Positions 50,154 through 59,299 of a DNA stretch of 64,000 nucleotides are shown here, one piece after another (position 1 is the first letter of the stretch; each line of letters starts with the position of its first letter). Source of the stretch: Gordonia polyisoprenivorans NBRC 16320 = JCM 10675 (lineage in GTDB: Bacteria; Actinomycetota; Actinomycetes; Mycobacteriales; Mycobacteriaceae). The stretch lies in assembly GCF_000241325.1 (NCBI RefSeq), contig NZ_BAEI01000032.1, positions 1-64,000 on the forward strand, in the 5' to 3' direction. Made by a program: the position numbers and the translations under genes. The notes below the pieces were generated by a model that worked only from the letters and a program-made list of their open reading frames with translations, was not told where the DNA came from and ran no database searches.

Positions 50154-50438
50154 CTATTCGGGCGCGGGAGCGGGCGTGCCCTTCGTCCGATTCGCCCGAT
50201 CGCCGTACCGACGGCGGAAACGCTCCACACGACCCTGGGTGTCGACCAGACGGTTCGCCCCGGTCCAGAAGGGGTGCGAGTCGCTGGTCACGTCGACGAC
50301 CACCAGCGGATAGGTGTTGCCGTCGGACCACTCCACGGTTGCCTCCGACGTCATCGTCGAGCGGGTGAGGAACGCGGTGCCGGTGGAGGCGTCGCGGAAG
50401 ACGACCGGGTGGTAGTCGGGGTGGATGCCGGGTTTCAT
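50154..50438 (-). CDS. rpmE2: Ribosomal protein L31 type B (zinc-independent)
   Basis: A 94-residue bL31 paralogue that begins [18 protein letters not shown] and contains [24 protein letters not shown]. It has no cysteines, so it is the zinc-free form that replaces the zinc-binding L31 when zinc is scarce. Its ATG overlaps the CobW/Mrf-like stop in ATGA. With the divergent rpmB, rpmG, rpsN and rpsR paralogues it forms one zinc-starvation locus. Confidence 0.95.
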   Translation of the reverse strand: MKPGIHPDYHPVVFRDASTGTAFLTRSTMTSEATVEWSDGNTYPLVVVDVTSDSHPFWTGANRLVDTQGRVERFRRRYGDRANRTKGTPAPAPE

Positions 50439-51784
50439 GGGTGGTCCTCTCGAGGGATGTCGGTGTGGTCGGCGAGTGCGGGGTCACCGAGGGTCAGGTC
50501 GTCGCACGGGTCGGTGTGTTCGGTGCCGAAGGGGTCGGGGAAGTGCGCCCACGCCCGGGGGCCGGCGGCCATCTCGTGGTCGTCGAGGCAGGCGCCGTTG
50601 AGCGCGTGACGAATGTGGTCGGGGTCGGCGCGATGGGTGATGACGACGAGTGCGCTGTGCCGGTCGCCGTGCTCGGGATGCCAGCGCAGGGCCGCCATCG
50701 CCCGTCGTTCCGGGTCCTGCTCGTCCTGTTCGTCGGCGTCCATCGCGGCCAGCCACCGGCCACCTTCGGCCACCTTCAGCGCCTCCCCCGCCGACTCCAA
50801 CCAGAACGCCTGGTCGGGGCGGGTCGCCAGCCACAGTCGGCCGCGTGCACACACGACGCCGTCGAGGAGGGCGTCGAGCGCCTCGTGCAGCCGCCCGGGA
50901 TGGAACGGACGATCGGCGTTGAATTCGACGATGCCGACCCCACATTCGTCGACCAGCGGCGGTTGGTGGCGCAGCAGCGGATCGTGCGGGCCGTCGATCC
51001 GGCCACGACGCGCATCGTCGGGGATCGCGCGCAGCAGTTGCATGATGGTGACCGCGGTCAACCGGCGCTGCGGCAGTTCCATGAGGATCGGTGCGCGCGG
51101 TGCGACCCGACGCAGCACCGCCATCAGCCGGGCCGATTGCCATGCGTCACGCATGACCGGGTCGGCGGCCGCGATGATCAGGGCGTCGGCGAAGGCGACC
51201 TGTCCCACCGCGAGTTGGGCCAGGGTGCGATCGTCGTCGTCGACACCCATCCCCGCCTCGGCCAGGGTGACGTCACCGGTGGCGTCCTCGAGCCATCCCA
51301 TCTCCGAGACGCAGGCGATCGTCGCGGTGATCTGCACGTCCCGCCCGGCCGGACCGTCGACGAAACCCGGCATGTCGGCGACGATGACGTTGTCGATGGC
51401 CCAGCTCAACGCTTCCGGCTCCACGAGTGGGTCGAGACGCAACACGATCTCGTCGACCGAGTCCCGTTGATGCAGCCGACGTAGCAGCGGCAACAGGTCC
51501 TCACGCAGCGTGCAGGAGACGCAGCCGTGCTCGAGGACGACCTCGGTGATCTGCTCGACGGCGCAGCCGTCGGGGCTGACCGAGGTGACGGTGCGGATCA
51601 CCCGGCCCGACGCGATGGCACCGAGATCGTGGTGCACCAGCACCGTGCCGGCCATCACGAGTGCGTGGGCTGCGCGCCCGACCGCGGCGGAATCGAGTCC
51701 GGTGACGAGTGTGACCGGCGTCCGGCGGCGCGTCGGGCCACCGGTCCCGTGCGAGTGCGGGTCGATCTCGATCACCCCTTCCAT
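50435..51784 (-). CDS. CobW/Mrf-like GTPase-fold protein, Walker A degenerate
   Basis: A 449-residue protein of the CobW (zinc metallochaperone) fold. It keeps [18 protein letters not shown], the family cysteine motif in the form CxxC instead of CxCC, and a C-terminal half with [24 protein letters not shown] residues and [17 protein letters not shown]. The nucleotide site is odd: where CobW has GxxGxGKT, this has [13 protein letters not shown], with no GKT. It matches Rv0106 and the mycobacterial Mrf (protein Y recruitment factor), which act in ribosome hibernation under zinc limitation (recalled). ATG at 51784 falls within a palindrome and may be leaderless; a TTG at 51796 is possible. Confidence 0.85.
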   Translation of the reverse strand: MEGVIEIDPHSHGTGGPTRRRTPVTLVTGLDSAAVGRAAHALVMAGTVLVHHDLGAIASGRVIRTVTSVSPDGCAVEQITEVVLEHGCVSCTLREDLLPLLRRLHQRDSVDEIVLRLDPLVEPEALSWAIDNVIVADMPGFVDGPAGRDVQITATIACVSEMGWLEDATGDVTLAEAGMGVDDDDRTLAQLAVGQVAFADALIIAAADPVMRDAWQSARLMAVLRRVAPRAPILMELPQRRLTAVTIMQLLRAIPDDARRGRIDGPHDPLLRHQPPLVDECGVGIVEFNADRPFHPGRLHEALDALLDGVVCARGRLWLATRPDQAFWLESAGEALKVAEGGRWLAAMDADEQDEQDPERRAMAALRWHPEHGDRHSALVVITHRADPDHIRHALNGACLDDHEMAAGPRAWAHFPDPFGTEHTDPCDDLTLGDPALADHTDIPREDHP

Positions 51785-51860
51785 TGTTGGCAACAATTTT
51801 CATTTACAGGGCTTTCACGGTAGCCTTCTGCGGGTTCTAACGCCAATCGTTTTCAATAAG
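51783..51860. promoter_or_regulatory. Zur-like divergent promoter region of the zinc-starvation ribosome locus
   Basis: A perfect palindrome ATTGTTG-G-CAACAAT (51783-51797) runs into AATTTTCATTTACA. A second AT-rich site CCAATCGTTTTCAATAA (51843-51859) sits just before the rpmB ribosome site. These AT-rich TTTTCA/TGAAAA elements in 70 % GC DNA resemble actinobacterial Zur boxes. Their place between C-minus ribosomal genes and CobW/Mrf fits Zur repression. Exact box borders are not proven. Confidence 0.6.
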
Positions 51861-51869
51861 GAGGTGTGC

Positions 51870-52106
51870 ATGTCTGCGCGTTGCCAGGTCACCGGCGCAA
51901 CACCCGGTTTCGGTAAGTCGGTGTCGCACTCACACAAGCGGACCAATCGCCGCTGGAATCCCAACATCCCACGACGCCGGTTCTATCTACCCAGCGAGGA
52001 CCGCCACGTCACGCTGCGGGTCAGTGCCCGCGGAATCAAGACCATCGATCGGCGCGGCATCGAGGCCGTCGTCGCCGAGATCCGCGCTCGCGGGGAGAAA
52101 ATCTGA
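51870..52106 (+). CDS. rpmB: Ribosomal protein L28, zinc-independent paralogue
   Basis: A 78-residue bL28 starting [20 protein letters not shown] and containing [11 protein letters not shown], the usual L28 core. Only one cysteine remains, so the zinc-binding CxxC pairs of the zinc form are absent. AATAAGGAGGTG is a strong ribosome site. First of a four-gene plus-strand set, with rpmG and rpsN joined by ATGA overlaps and rpsR following after 49 bases. Zur control from the shared promoter is inferred. Confidence 0.93.
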   Translation: MSARCQVTGATPGFGKSVSHSHKRTNRRWNPNIPRRRFYLPSEDRHVTLRVSARGIKTIDRRGIEAVVAEIRARGEKI

Positions 52107-52270
52107 TGGCCCGCAACGAAATCCGCCCGATCGTCAAACTCCGCTCGACGGCCGGCACCGGATACACCTACGTGACCCGCAAGAACCGCCGCAACGATCC
52201 CGATCGCATGGTCCTCAAGAAATACGACCCGATCGTTCGACGGCACGTCGACTTCAAGGAGGACCGCTGA
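52106..52270 (+). CDS. rpmG: Ribosomal protein L33, zinc-independent paralogue
   Basis: A 54-residue bL33: [20 protein letters not shown], then [20 protein letters not shown] and [14 protein letters not shown]. It has no cysteine, unlike the zinc form. It starts in ATGA with the rpmB stop and ends in ATGA with the rpsN start, so translation is coupled along the operon. Confidence 0.95.
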   Translation: MARNEIRPIVKLRSTAGTGYTYVTRKNRRNDPDRMVLKKYDPIVRRHVDFKEDR

Positions 52271-52575
52271 TGGCCAAGAAATCGAAGATCGTCAAGAACG
52301 AGAAGCGCAAGGAGATCGTCGCCCGCTACGCCGAGCGGCGCGCGCACCTCAAGGGTGTCATTGCCGATCCGACCGCGAGCCCGCAGGCGCGTGACGACGC
52401 CCGTTGCCGCCTACAGGCACTGCCCCGCGACGCCAGCCCGGTGCGCATCCGTAACCGCGACGCCGTCGACGGCCGTCCCCGGGGCTACATCGGCAAGGCC
52501 GGCCTTTCCCGAGTCCGCTTCCGCGAGTTGGCACATCGCGGCGAGCTGCCCGGGATCGCAAAATCCAGCTGGTGA
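52270..52575 (+). CDS. rpsN: Ribosomal protein S14, zinc-independent long form
   Basis: A 101-residue uS14 of the long, zinc-free class: [20 protein letters not shown] at the start and [20 protein letters not shown] at the end. A single cysteine remains (DARCRL), so no zinc knuckle. The short zinc-binding uS14 is the usual housekeeping form in actinobacteria. It begins in ATGA with rpmG. Confidence 0.95.
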   Translation: MAKKSKIVKNEKRKEIVARYAERRAHLKGVIADPTASPQARDDARCRLQALPRDASPVRIRNRDAVDGRPRGYIGKAGLSRVRFRELAHRGELPGIAKSSW

Positions 52576-52624
52576 CCTCGCACCGACACCTTCTACATCC
52601 ATCCACCCCTTCAGGAGGACATCC

Positions 52625-52894
52625 ATGCCCCCGTCGAACACCAAGCGCGGCAAGCGCCGTGACGAGACCCCGCAACGAGCACGAAACAAGCTGACCGCCA
52701 TGGGCATACACCCGACCGGTCGGGATCCGGTGGACTACAAGGACATCGAGACACTCCGGCAGTTCATCTCCGATCGCGGCAAGATCCGCCCGCGTCGGGT
52801 CACCGGTCTGACCCCACAGCAGCAGCGTCAGGTCGCCACCGCGATCCGCAATGCGCGAGAAATGGCGTTGTTGCCCTTCGACTCCCGACGCTGA
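52625..52894 (+). CDS. rpsR: Ribosomal protein S18, zinc-independent paralogue
   Basis: An 89-residue bS18: a basic start ([19 protein letters not shown]), then [19 protein letters not shown] and [20 protein letters not shown]. No cysteines. A strong TTCAGGAGGACATCC site precedes the ATG. It is the last gene of the zinc-starvation set and converges on the CPA1 antiporter with an 8-base gap. Confidence 0.95.
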   Translation: MPPSNTKRGKRRDETPQRARNKLTAMGIHPTGRDPVDYKDIETLRQFISDRGKIRPRRVTGLTPQQQRQVATAIRNAREMALLPFDSRR

Positions 52895-52902
52895 CGCCGG
52901 GT

Positions 52903-54765
52903 TCAACCGCCCTGGAGCTCGAGGCTGATCTCCTCGGCGTCGAGCTGATTGAGGACTCGCGACAACGCCTCCGACGAGTAGCTGCCCTCGCGGCGCAGAC
53001 TCAACAGGCGTGCACGCTGGACCGCGATGATCTCCCGGCGCACCGCCCGCATCTGTGCGCGCTCGGCGAGGTTCAGGCCATAGGTGGCGCCCGTTCCGAT
53101 GACGGGTCCGGGGTTCGCCCCCTCGCTTCTGTCCCCGTCGATCATGTCCTCGTCGTCGGCATCTTCCTCACCGATGTCTTCGGCCTCACGAGTGGCCTGC
53201 TCGATACGCGCACGCAGCCAAGGGATCTCACGTACCACCTCGGATTGCGCCATTGCGGCCTGCATGGTGGCGTCCATGTCGGCGCGCAGTCGCAGGCGTT
53301 CGGCGCGTTTGTCTTCGACGGTGTCGGGCAGTCGCAGTCTGCGGATCAGCCACGACAGCGTCCCGCCTTGGAGGAGCAGTGACGCGGCCGCCACCACGAA
53401 CGCGGTCAGCACCAGCAGTGAGCGGGAGTGGGTGTCGTCGGGCAGGGTCTGAGCGGCGGCGACGGTGACGACGCCGCGCAGACCTGCCCACACCATGATG
53501 ACGCCCTCTTTGCGCCCCAAGGGCGCGTCGTCGTAGTAGTCGATGTCGGCCAGCGCCCGGGTGATCCGCGCGTTGATCCGACCCGCGGTCTCCGGCGACA
53601 TCGTCGTCGGAGACGTCTTGTCCGGGTCGGGATGGCGACGGAGGTGGAACCGGCGTCGCCACCGCGTGAATCGGCGGCGGACCCGGGCGTCGTCGCGTTT
53701 CGACGCCCCTGCCGTGGCGGTCGCGGTGTAGTTCTCCAGGATCGGCCGCATCGCCTCGCCGCGCTGGCGTCGGCGATCGACCCACCACACCAGCGGCACG
53801 ATGTAGACGGCCCGGATCGCCAGCGCCACCCCGAGCGCTGCCAGACCGAGCCACACCGCGTGCTGCACCCCGTTGTGTTCGTTGACGACGTCTCCCATGA
53901 GGCCGAACAACTCCAGGCCCATGAGGAAGAAGACGCCGCCCTCGGCGAGCATCGCGACCATCCGCCAGTTCTGGGTGTCGGAGATGCGGTGGCGCGGGGT
54001 GAGGAATCGCGTGGCCCCCGCGCCGGTGATCAGCCCGGCCGTGACGGCCGCGACCAACCCCGACGCACCCAGTTCCTCGGTGGGCAGATACGCCAGGAAC
54101 GGCACGGTGAACGAGATCGCCGTGTTGACCGCCGGGTCGTGGACGCGAGCCCGCACACGCAGATTGAGCATCCCGACGACCGCGCCGATCGCCACGGCCA
54201 GCACCACCGCGTAGACGAAGTTGACCAGCACTCCCCAGAAGGAGATGGTCGCGGCCGTGGCCGCGATCGCGGCCCGCAACAGCACCAGCGAGGTGGCGTC
54301 GTTGAGCATGCTCTCGCCCTCGAGCACCGCGGTCACCCGCGACGGCACGCCGAGTTTCTTGGCGATCGAGGTGGCCACCGCGTCGGTGGGACTGACGATG
54401 GCCCCGAGCGCCACCCCGGTGGCCAGGCCGATCCCGGGAACCACCACCCGGAAGAAGAACCCCAGGGCCAGCGCACTGACCAGCACGAGCAGCACCGACA
54501 GCGCGCTGATCGTCCCGAAGTCGCGACGGAACTCCATCGCGGGCATCTGCACGGCCGCCGCGTAGAGCAAGGGTGGGAGCACGCCGACGAGAATCCATTC
54601 CGGGTCCAGGTGCAGCGCCGGAACGATCGGCATGATGCCGATGGCCGCGCCGATCACCACCAGCGCGAGTGCCGCGGGCACACGAATACGCGGAGCGATC
54701 TCGGTGACGGCCACGATGAGCAGAATCGCTCCGACGACGATCAGGATCTTCTCCATGACCCACAT
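52903..54765 (-). CDS. CPA1-family Na+/H+ antiporter (NhaP/NHE type)
   Basis: A 620-residue CPA1 antiporter. About 12 helices occupy the first ~420 residues, with PPLLYAAAVQMPAMEFRRDF, the ion-site GAIVSPTDAVATSIAKKLGV (Asp), LEGESMLNDATSLVLLRAAI and AGLRGVVTVAAAQTLP in the late part. A large cytosolic insert (~365-425, Arg-rich) and a soluble tail with acidic DIGEEDADDEDMIDGD follow. It pumps out Na+ or other cations using protons. The start at 54765 follows GGGAGACG; ATG at 54756 is an alternative. Confidence 0.9.
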   Translation of the reverse strand: MWVMEKILIVVGAILLIVAVTEIAPRIRVPAALALVVIGAAIGIMPIVPALHLDPEWILVGVLPPLLYAAAVQMPAMEFRRDFGTISALSVLLVLVSALALGFFFRVVVPGIGLATGVALGAIVSPTDAVATSIAKKLGVPSRVTAVLEGESMLNDATSLVLLRAAIAATAATISFWGVLVNFVYAVVLAVAIGAVVGMLNLRVRARVHDPAVNTAISFTVPFLAYLPTEELGASGLVAAVTAGLITGAGATRFLTPRHRISDTQNWRMVAMLAEGGVFFLMGLELFGLMGDVVNEHNGVQHAVWLGLAALGVALAIRAVYIVPLVWWVDRRRQRGEAMRPILENYTATATAGASKRDDARVRRRFTRWRRRFHLRRHPDPDKTSPTTMSPETAGRINARITRALADIDYYDDAPLGRKEGVIMVWAGLRGVVTVAAAQTLPDDTHSRSLLVLTAFVVAAASLLLQGGTLSWLIRRLRLPDTVEDKRAERLRLRADMDATMQAAMAQSEVVREIPWLRARIEQATREAEDIGEEDADDEDMIDGDRSEGANPGPVIGTGATYGLNLAERAQMRAVRREIIAVQRARLLSLRREGSYSSEALSRVLNQLDAEEISLELQGG

Positions 54766-54909
54766 CGTCTCCCGAATGCCGGTGCTCGAGCCAGACGAAG
54801 TCGAACGGCGGCTGGGTCGATCGTAGGTAAGGGGCGAACCGCGCAATACCGTACGAGCATCCGGCAAACATGAGGACACGTGGCACACCGCCGACTGTGA
54901 CATTGACTG

Positions 54910-54959
54910 TTGACACAAGCGGGTGGGCGCCCCTACCGTCAATGACAACGATTGTTGTC
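54910..54959 (+). promoter_or_regulatory. Promoter and palindromic operator before the AurF-like gene
   Basis: TTGACA (54910-54915) and TACCGT (54934-54939) are 18 bases apart. Just downstream lies GACAACGATTGTTGTC (54944-54959), a 16-base palindrome with one mismatch, placed where a repressor would block transcription. TetR-type binding is plausible, but no regulator gene is adjacent. Confidence 0.55.
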
Positions 54960-55017
54960 GCATCACGCCCGACGCCACCGGCGTACGACGCCCCACCGAT
55001 CTCGGAGGAGACCGACG

Positions 55018-56019
55018 ATGACCCAGGCTCTCAAGTACGTCCCCGAACACGACAAGTCCGACGCCGACAACAACTACAACCAGGTCCTCGAAGACCTGTC
55101 GGCCGCGTCGGTGCACCGCAACTTCGACCCCTACCTCGACATCGACTGGGACGCCCCGGAGATGGCGGTCGTCCCCGACGACCCGCGGTGGATCCTGTCG
55201 TATGACGTCGACCCGATCGGGCGCCACCCGTGGTATCAGGCGCTCCCGCAGGACAAGCAGATCGCGATCGGCATGTGGCGCCAGGCCAACGTGGCCAAGG
55301 TCGGCCTGCAGTTCGAGTCCATCCTGATCCGCGGCCTGATGCAGTACAGCTTCGCACTCGACAACGGCGACAAGCGGTTTCGCTACACCACGCACGAATC
55401 CAAGGAGGAGTGCAACCACACCCTGATGTTCCAGGAGCTGGTGAACCGCATCGGGATGGATGTTCCCGGGGCCAAGACGTTCTATCGCCGGGTCTCGATG
55501 TTCGTTCCCCTCGTGTCGACGATCTTCCCGACGGTCTTCTTCTTCGGCGTACTCGGCGGCGAGGAGCCGATCGATCACCTGCAGAAGGACTTCCTGCGTA
55601 CCACCGACAGCCTGCACCCGGCGATGGCCGCGGTGATGCAGCTGCACGTCGCCGAGGAGGCGCGCCACATCTCCTTCGCCCATCACCACCTGCGCGAGAC
55701 GGTCCCGAAGAAGAACCGTTTCCAGCGCTTCGTCCTGTCGCTGGCGCTACCGATCGCGATGCGTCTGCTGCTGGGCGCGATCATGGTGCCGCCGCGCAGT
55801 TTCCGTCGCGAGTTCGACGTCCCGGACGCAGTGATGCGCGAGATCTTCTGGCGGTCACCGGAATCCAAGCGCGTGCGACGCAACGTCTTCGGTGATGTCC
55901 GGATGCTCGGCGAACAGTGCGGCCTGATGAATCCGGCCTCCCGGACGCTGTGGCGTGCACTCGGCATCTCGGGCCGGTCGTCGCGGTTCCGCAGCGAACC
56001 GGTCTACACCGCGCCCTGA
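55018..56019 (+). CDS. AurF-like diiron oxygenase family protein
   Basis: A 333-residue helical protein of the AurF (para-aminobenzoate N-oxygenase) diiron family. The likely metal ligands are in THESKEECNHTLMFQELV and in the later HVAEEARHISFAHHH, an ExxH-type pattern. FESILIRGLMQYSF supplies another Glu. Mycobacteriales have several such proteins of unknown substrate, some linked to fatty-acid or redox metabolism. It has a strong ribosome site (GGAGGAGACC). A palindromic operator upstream points to specific control. It precedes fprB by 113 bases, and that ferredoxin/reductase could supply its electrons. Confidence 0.82.
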   Translation: MTQALKYVPEHDKSDADNNYNQVLEDLSAASVHRNFDPYLDIDWDAPEMAVVPDDPRWILSYDVDPIGRHPWYQALPQDKQIAIGMWRQANVAKVGLQFESILIRGLMQYSFALDNGDKRFRYTTHESKEECNHTLMFQELVNRIGMDVPGAKTFYRRVSMFVPLVSTIFPTVFFFGVLGGEEPIDHLQKDFLRTTDSLHPAMAAVMQLHVAEEARHISFAHHHLRETVPKKNRFQRFVLSLALPIAMRLLLGAIMVPPRSFRREFDVPDAVMREIFWRSPESKRVRRNVFGDVRMLGEQCGLMNPASRTLWRALGISGRSSRFRSEPVYTAP

Positions 56020-56132
56020 TCGCCCCGTCCATCGGTCGCCCCGACTCTCTCGGTCGCCGCATCCCTCGGTCGCCGATCACCGGCGTAGCAAGCGTCCGGT
56101 CCCTTCCGTAGAAGCAAGAGATCGCCCATCCC

Positions 56133-57671
56133 ATGCCCCATGTAGTCACCCAGGCTTGCTGCGGCGACGCGTCGTGTGTGTACGCGTGCCCGGTGAACTG
56201 TATCCATCCGACGCCCGACGAGCCCGATTTCGGTATCGCCGAGATGCTCTACATCGACCCCAACACCTGCGTCGATTGCGGAGCCTGCGTCACCGCGTGC
56301 CCGGTCGGCGCGATCACGGCGTCGCATCGTCTCACCGACGGCCAGGAACGGTTCATCGACATCAACGCGTCGATGTACGCCGGCACCACCTCGGGTGCCG
56401 CTGGCTCGCGGATCGGGCTGACCGAAGCCCGATTCCCTGTCGATCCGGGCCGCCGGTTGCCGCTCGCGCCGATCAGCCACCCCGATGCGCTCGCGGTGGC
56501 CGGGAAAGTATCGGTCGGCATCGTCGGATCGGGGCCGTCGGCGATGTACGCCGCCGACGATCTGCTGCGGTATCCACAGGTGAGCGTCACGATGTACGAG
56601 CGGCTCGATCGACCGTTCGGGCTGGCGCGCTTCGGCGTGGCCCCCGACCACGAGTCGACCCGCACCGTCATGCGCCTGTTCGACGACATCGCGGGCCACC
56701 CGCGTCTGGAGATCCGGCTGAACACCGAGATCGGCCGCGACCTCACCCTCGAAGACCTCCGGGCCCGGCACACCGCGGTGATCTGGGCGGGCGGCGCGCC
56801 CACCGATCGGCGTCTGCAGATTGGCGGCGCCGACGCCCGCGGCGTGACCAGCGCGACCTCCTTCGTCGGGTGGTACAACGATCATCCCGATTTCGCCGAC
56901 CTCGACGTCGACCTGTCATCTCCCGAGGCGGTGGTGATCGGTACCGGCAATGTCGCCCTCGATGTGGCGCGCATCCTCGTCCGCGATCCCGACGATCTCG
57001 CCGGTACCTCCATCGCTGCCCGTGCGCTCGCGGCGTTGCGCTCATCCGCGGTGCGCCGGGTGACGGTGGTCGGCCGTCGCGGCGCCGAACACGCGGCGTT
57101 CACCCTGCCCGAACTCGTCGGGCTCGTCGACGGCGGCATCCCGGTGACCATCGACGCCGACGACGTCCCCGACCCGGCGTCCACGACCGATCCGACCGCT
57201 CGCGCCAAACTCGAGGTGCTCGGCGAAATCGCGGCCCGCCCGACCCCGACGGTTCCGCACATCCGTTTCGCGTTCGGCCGTGCGCCACGCGAGATCCGCG
57301 TCGTCGACGGCCGCGCCAACGGGGTGGTCACCGACCGCCCCGACGGCACCTGCGAGGTCCTCGACGCCGGGCTGGTGTTGACGTCGATCGGGTACCGGGG
57401 CCGTCCCGTGCCCGGACTACCCTTCGATGATGCCGCGGGCGTGGTGCCCCATTCCGGTGGACGCGTCATCGCCGACTCATCGACCGGAGACGCGATGCCC
57501 GGCATGTACGTCACGGGATGGATCAGGCGTGGGCCGTCGGGGTTCATCGGCACCAACAAGACCGACTCCGCGGAGACGGTCGGGTCACTCGTCGACGACC
57601 TCGAGAGCGGCGTGCTCACCGCCGCGGGAGGCTCGCGGCGAGGGATTTTATCCCGACTCGGCCGCAGCTGA
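56133..57671 (+). CDS. fprB: Ferredoxin/ferredoxin-NADP reductase fusion, FprB type
   Basis: A 512-residue two-domain electron-transfer protein. The N-terminal ferredoxin (~1-90) has two cysteine clusters: CCGDASCVYACPVNCIHP and CVDCGACVTACPVGAI, typical of [3Fe-4S]/[4Fe-4S] or 2[4Fe-4S] types. The adrenodoxin-reductase-like part follows: FAD motif VGIVGSGPSAMYAADDLL, RFGVAPDHESTR, NADPH motif VVIGTGNVALDVARIL, and TGWIRRGPSGFIGTNK near the end. It passes electrons from NADPH to oxygenases or reductases. Domain order matches mycobacterial FprB (Rv0886, recalled). It follows the AurF-like gene. Confidence 0.9.
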   Translation: MPHVVTQACCGDASCVYACPVNCIHPTPDEPDFGIAEMLYIDPNTCVDCGACVTACPVGAITASHRLTDGQERFIDINASMYAGTTSGAAGSRIGLTEARFPVDPGRRLPLAPISHPDALAVAGKVSVGIVGSGPSAMYAADDLLRYPQVSVTMYERLDRPFGLARFGVAPDHESTRTVMRLFDDIAGHPRLEIRLNTEIGRDLTLEDLRARHTAVIWAGGAPTDRRLQIGGADARGVTSATSFVGWYNDHPDFADLDVDLSSPEAVVIGTGNVALDVARILVRDPDDLAGTSIAARALAALRSSAVRRVTVVGRRGAEHAAFTLPELVGLVDGGIPVTIDADDVPDPASTTDPTARAKLEVLGEIAARPTPTVPHIRFAFGRAPREIRVVDGRANGVVTDRPDGTCEVLDAGLVLTSIGYRGRPVPGLPFDDAAGVVPHSGGRVIADSSTGDAMPGMYVTGWIRRGPSGFIGTNKTDSAETVGSLVDDLESGVLTAAGGSRRGILSRLGRS

Positions 57672-57831
57672 TCCCCACGAATTTGTGGACAGCTCTCACG
57701 TTTTAGTGGACGGAATGTCCCCGGAAAACGGGAACGGTCACGATTTGGCGTCCTTTGACTTTTGCCTGTGAATCGCCTGCTGCGCATCTCCCCACCGCCG
57801 AGTAACGTCGTCGGCGCGAATGGGGGTGAGC

Positions 57832-58659
57832 ATGCCCGGAACGATCTCTCGTTTCGACTACATCGACGCGGCACGAACGACAGGCGAGCGCTTCGCCGGA
57901 CTCGTCCGTGACGTCGACACCCCTGATGCGCGCGTCGCATCCCGGCGGGGATGGTCACTGGCCGACTGCGTCGGCCACATCGCCTGCGAACCCTCCCGCT
58001 ACCTCGACCTGGTGCATGGCAAAGACGAATGGCCCTGCCATCCAAGCTTTTTGGCCGATATCTACGCCAAGCAGATCGCCAACCTCCCCACCCGGGACAC
58101 ATGCACCCTGAGTGAGCGCTTCCTCGCCGACCTCGACGAACTCCTCGACACTGTGTCGCATTTCGGGGCACGCGTACCGATGATGCGCATCGGCGGACGT
58201 CAACGCGTACGCTCGGATACCGCGCTGGGAATCCTCATCGGAGAAATGGCCGTGCGGGGCCGGGACATCGCTCGTGCCGTCGGCGAGCAGTGGGAGATCG
58301 ATCCGGCAATCGCCCCGTTGGTGACACGGGGTGGCCATCAGTTGCTGCGCCCGTGGGCCGACTCGCATCACTGCTGCGGCCATAACGCCACCTACGACAT
58401 CCGCATCCGCCGCACCTCCGAGCGGATCATCTATCGGTTCGTCGACGGCCGTCTGGAGATCGACCCCACCGACCCGCCGCACCCGGACGTCTTCATCAGC
58501 ATCGACGCCGAGACCGTCGTCCTCGCCGCGCACGGCCGCTTCTCGCCCGGGTCGGCGTTGTTGGGCGGCCGCGCCTTCGCCTGGGGCGCCAAGCCGTGGC
58601 TGGCACTCGGGCTCAACCGGCGACTCGCCGCGGCACGCAGTCAGACGATGACGTCCTGA
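57832..58659 (+). CDS. Mycothiol-dependent maleylpyruvate isomerase family protein
   Basis: A 275-residue protein of the DinB/maleylpyruvate isomerase fold. A four-helix N-terminal domain has WSLADCVGHIACEPSRYLDL (the conserved His) and a later MAVRGRDIARAVG segment (His replaced by Arg in the usual HGxD position). A C-terminal SCP2-like half with PHPDVFISIDAETVVLAAHG follows. Relatives use mycothiol as cofactor, but the reaction here is unknown. The ATG at 57832 follows GGGGTGAG and is preferred over 57820. It converges on the XRE-cupin regulator with a 4-base gap. Confidence 0.75.
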   Translation: MPGTISRFDYIDAARTTGERFAGLVRDVDTPDARVASRRGWSLADCVGHIACEPSRYLDLVHGKDEWPCHPSFLADIYAKQIANLPTRDTCTLSERFLADLDELLDTVSHFGARVPMMRIGGRQRVRSDTALGILIGEMAVRGRDIARAVGEQWEIDPAIAPLVTRGGHQLLRPWADSHHCCGHNATYDIRIRRTSERIIYRFVDGRLEIDPTDPPHPDVFISIDAETVVLAAHGRFSPGSALLGGRAFAWGAKPWLALGLNRRLAAARSQTMTS

Positions 58660-58663
58660 CTTC

Positions 58664-59281
58664 TTATAGCGATTCGCTGACCAGCACCGCCGCGGTGCCC
58701 GGCTCGAGCGCGTCGAAGATGTGCTCGACGTCTCCCGGATAGCCGATGTAGTCGCCAGGTGCGAGCTCGACGGGGTTGTCGGTCGGCCCGATCAATGCCC
58801 GGCCGGCGCTGAGCACCACGTGCTCGACGACGCCGCGTGCGTGCGGAGCCGATCGCCGCGGCGCGCCCGGTTCGGCCCGGATCAGATAGATGTCACGACG
58901 CGAACCGGGCGGTGCCGCCGACAGCAGCGTCGTCAGATAGTCGGCGTCGGCGGCCGCGATGACCGGCCCCTCCCCCGCACGCACTACCTCGACCCTGCGT
59001 TCCGGGGCGTCGAGCAGCGCCGAGAACTGGATTCCCAGCGCCGTACTGAGCGCCCACATCGTCTCCACACTCGGATTCCCGACGCCGGATTCGAGCTGGG
59101 ACAAGGTGGACTTGCTGACCCCGGCCTGACGCGCGAGCTCGCCGAGCGACAGGCCGGCGCGGGTGCGCTCGCGCTTGAGTCCGGCGGCGACGAGCTTCTT
59201 CGGATCGACCGACGCCGAGGCACCCCCGGGCCTGGCGTTCGCTTCGTCGAACGATCGTTCTCCTTGACGTACAAGAGCCAT
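58664..59281 (-). CDS. XRE-family regulator with C-terminal cupin
   Basis: A 205-residue regulator. HTH: LKRERTRAGLSLGELARQAG, VSKSTLSQLESGVGNPSVET (about 32-75). The C-terminal cupin barrel (~105-200) has SAPHARGVVEHVVLSAGRAL and APGDYIGYPGDVEHIFDALE, probably for a small ligand. It is divergent from azlC with only 18 bases between starts, so its operator must overlap both promoters. It is very probably the regulator of azlCD. Confidence 0.9.
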   Translation of the reverse strand: MALVRQGERSFDEANARPGGASASVDPKKLVAAGLKRERTRAGLSLGELARQAGVSKSTLSQLESGVGNPSVETMWALSTALGIQFSALLDAPERRVEVVRAGEGPVIAAADADYLTTLLSAAPPGSRRDIYLIRAEPGAPRRSAPHARGVVEHVVLSAGRALIGPTDNPVELAPGDYIGYPGDVEHIFDALEPGTAAVLVSESL

Positions 59282-59299
59282 GTGTTCATCATAGTGGCC

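Noticed and set aside
55955..57430. 491-codon Arg-rich frame overlapping fprB
   Set aside because: Shadow of fprB in another frame; Arg/Pro/His composition and no domain.
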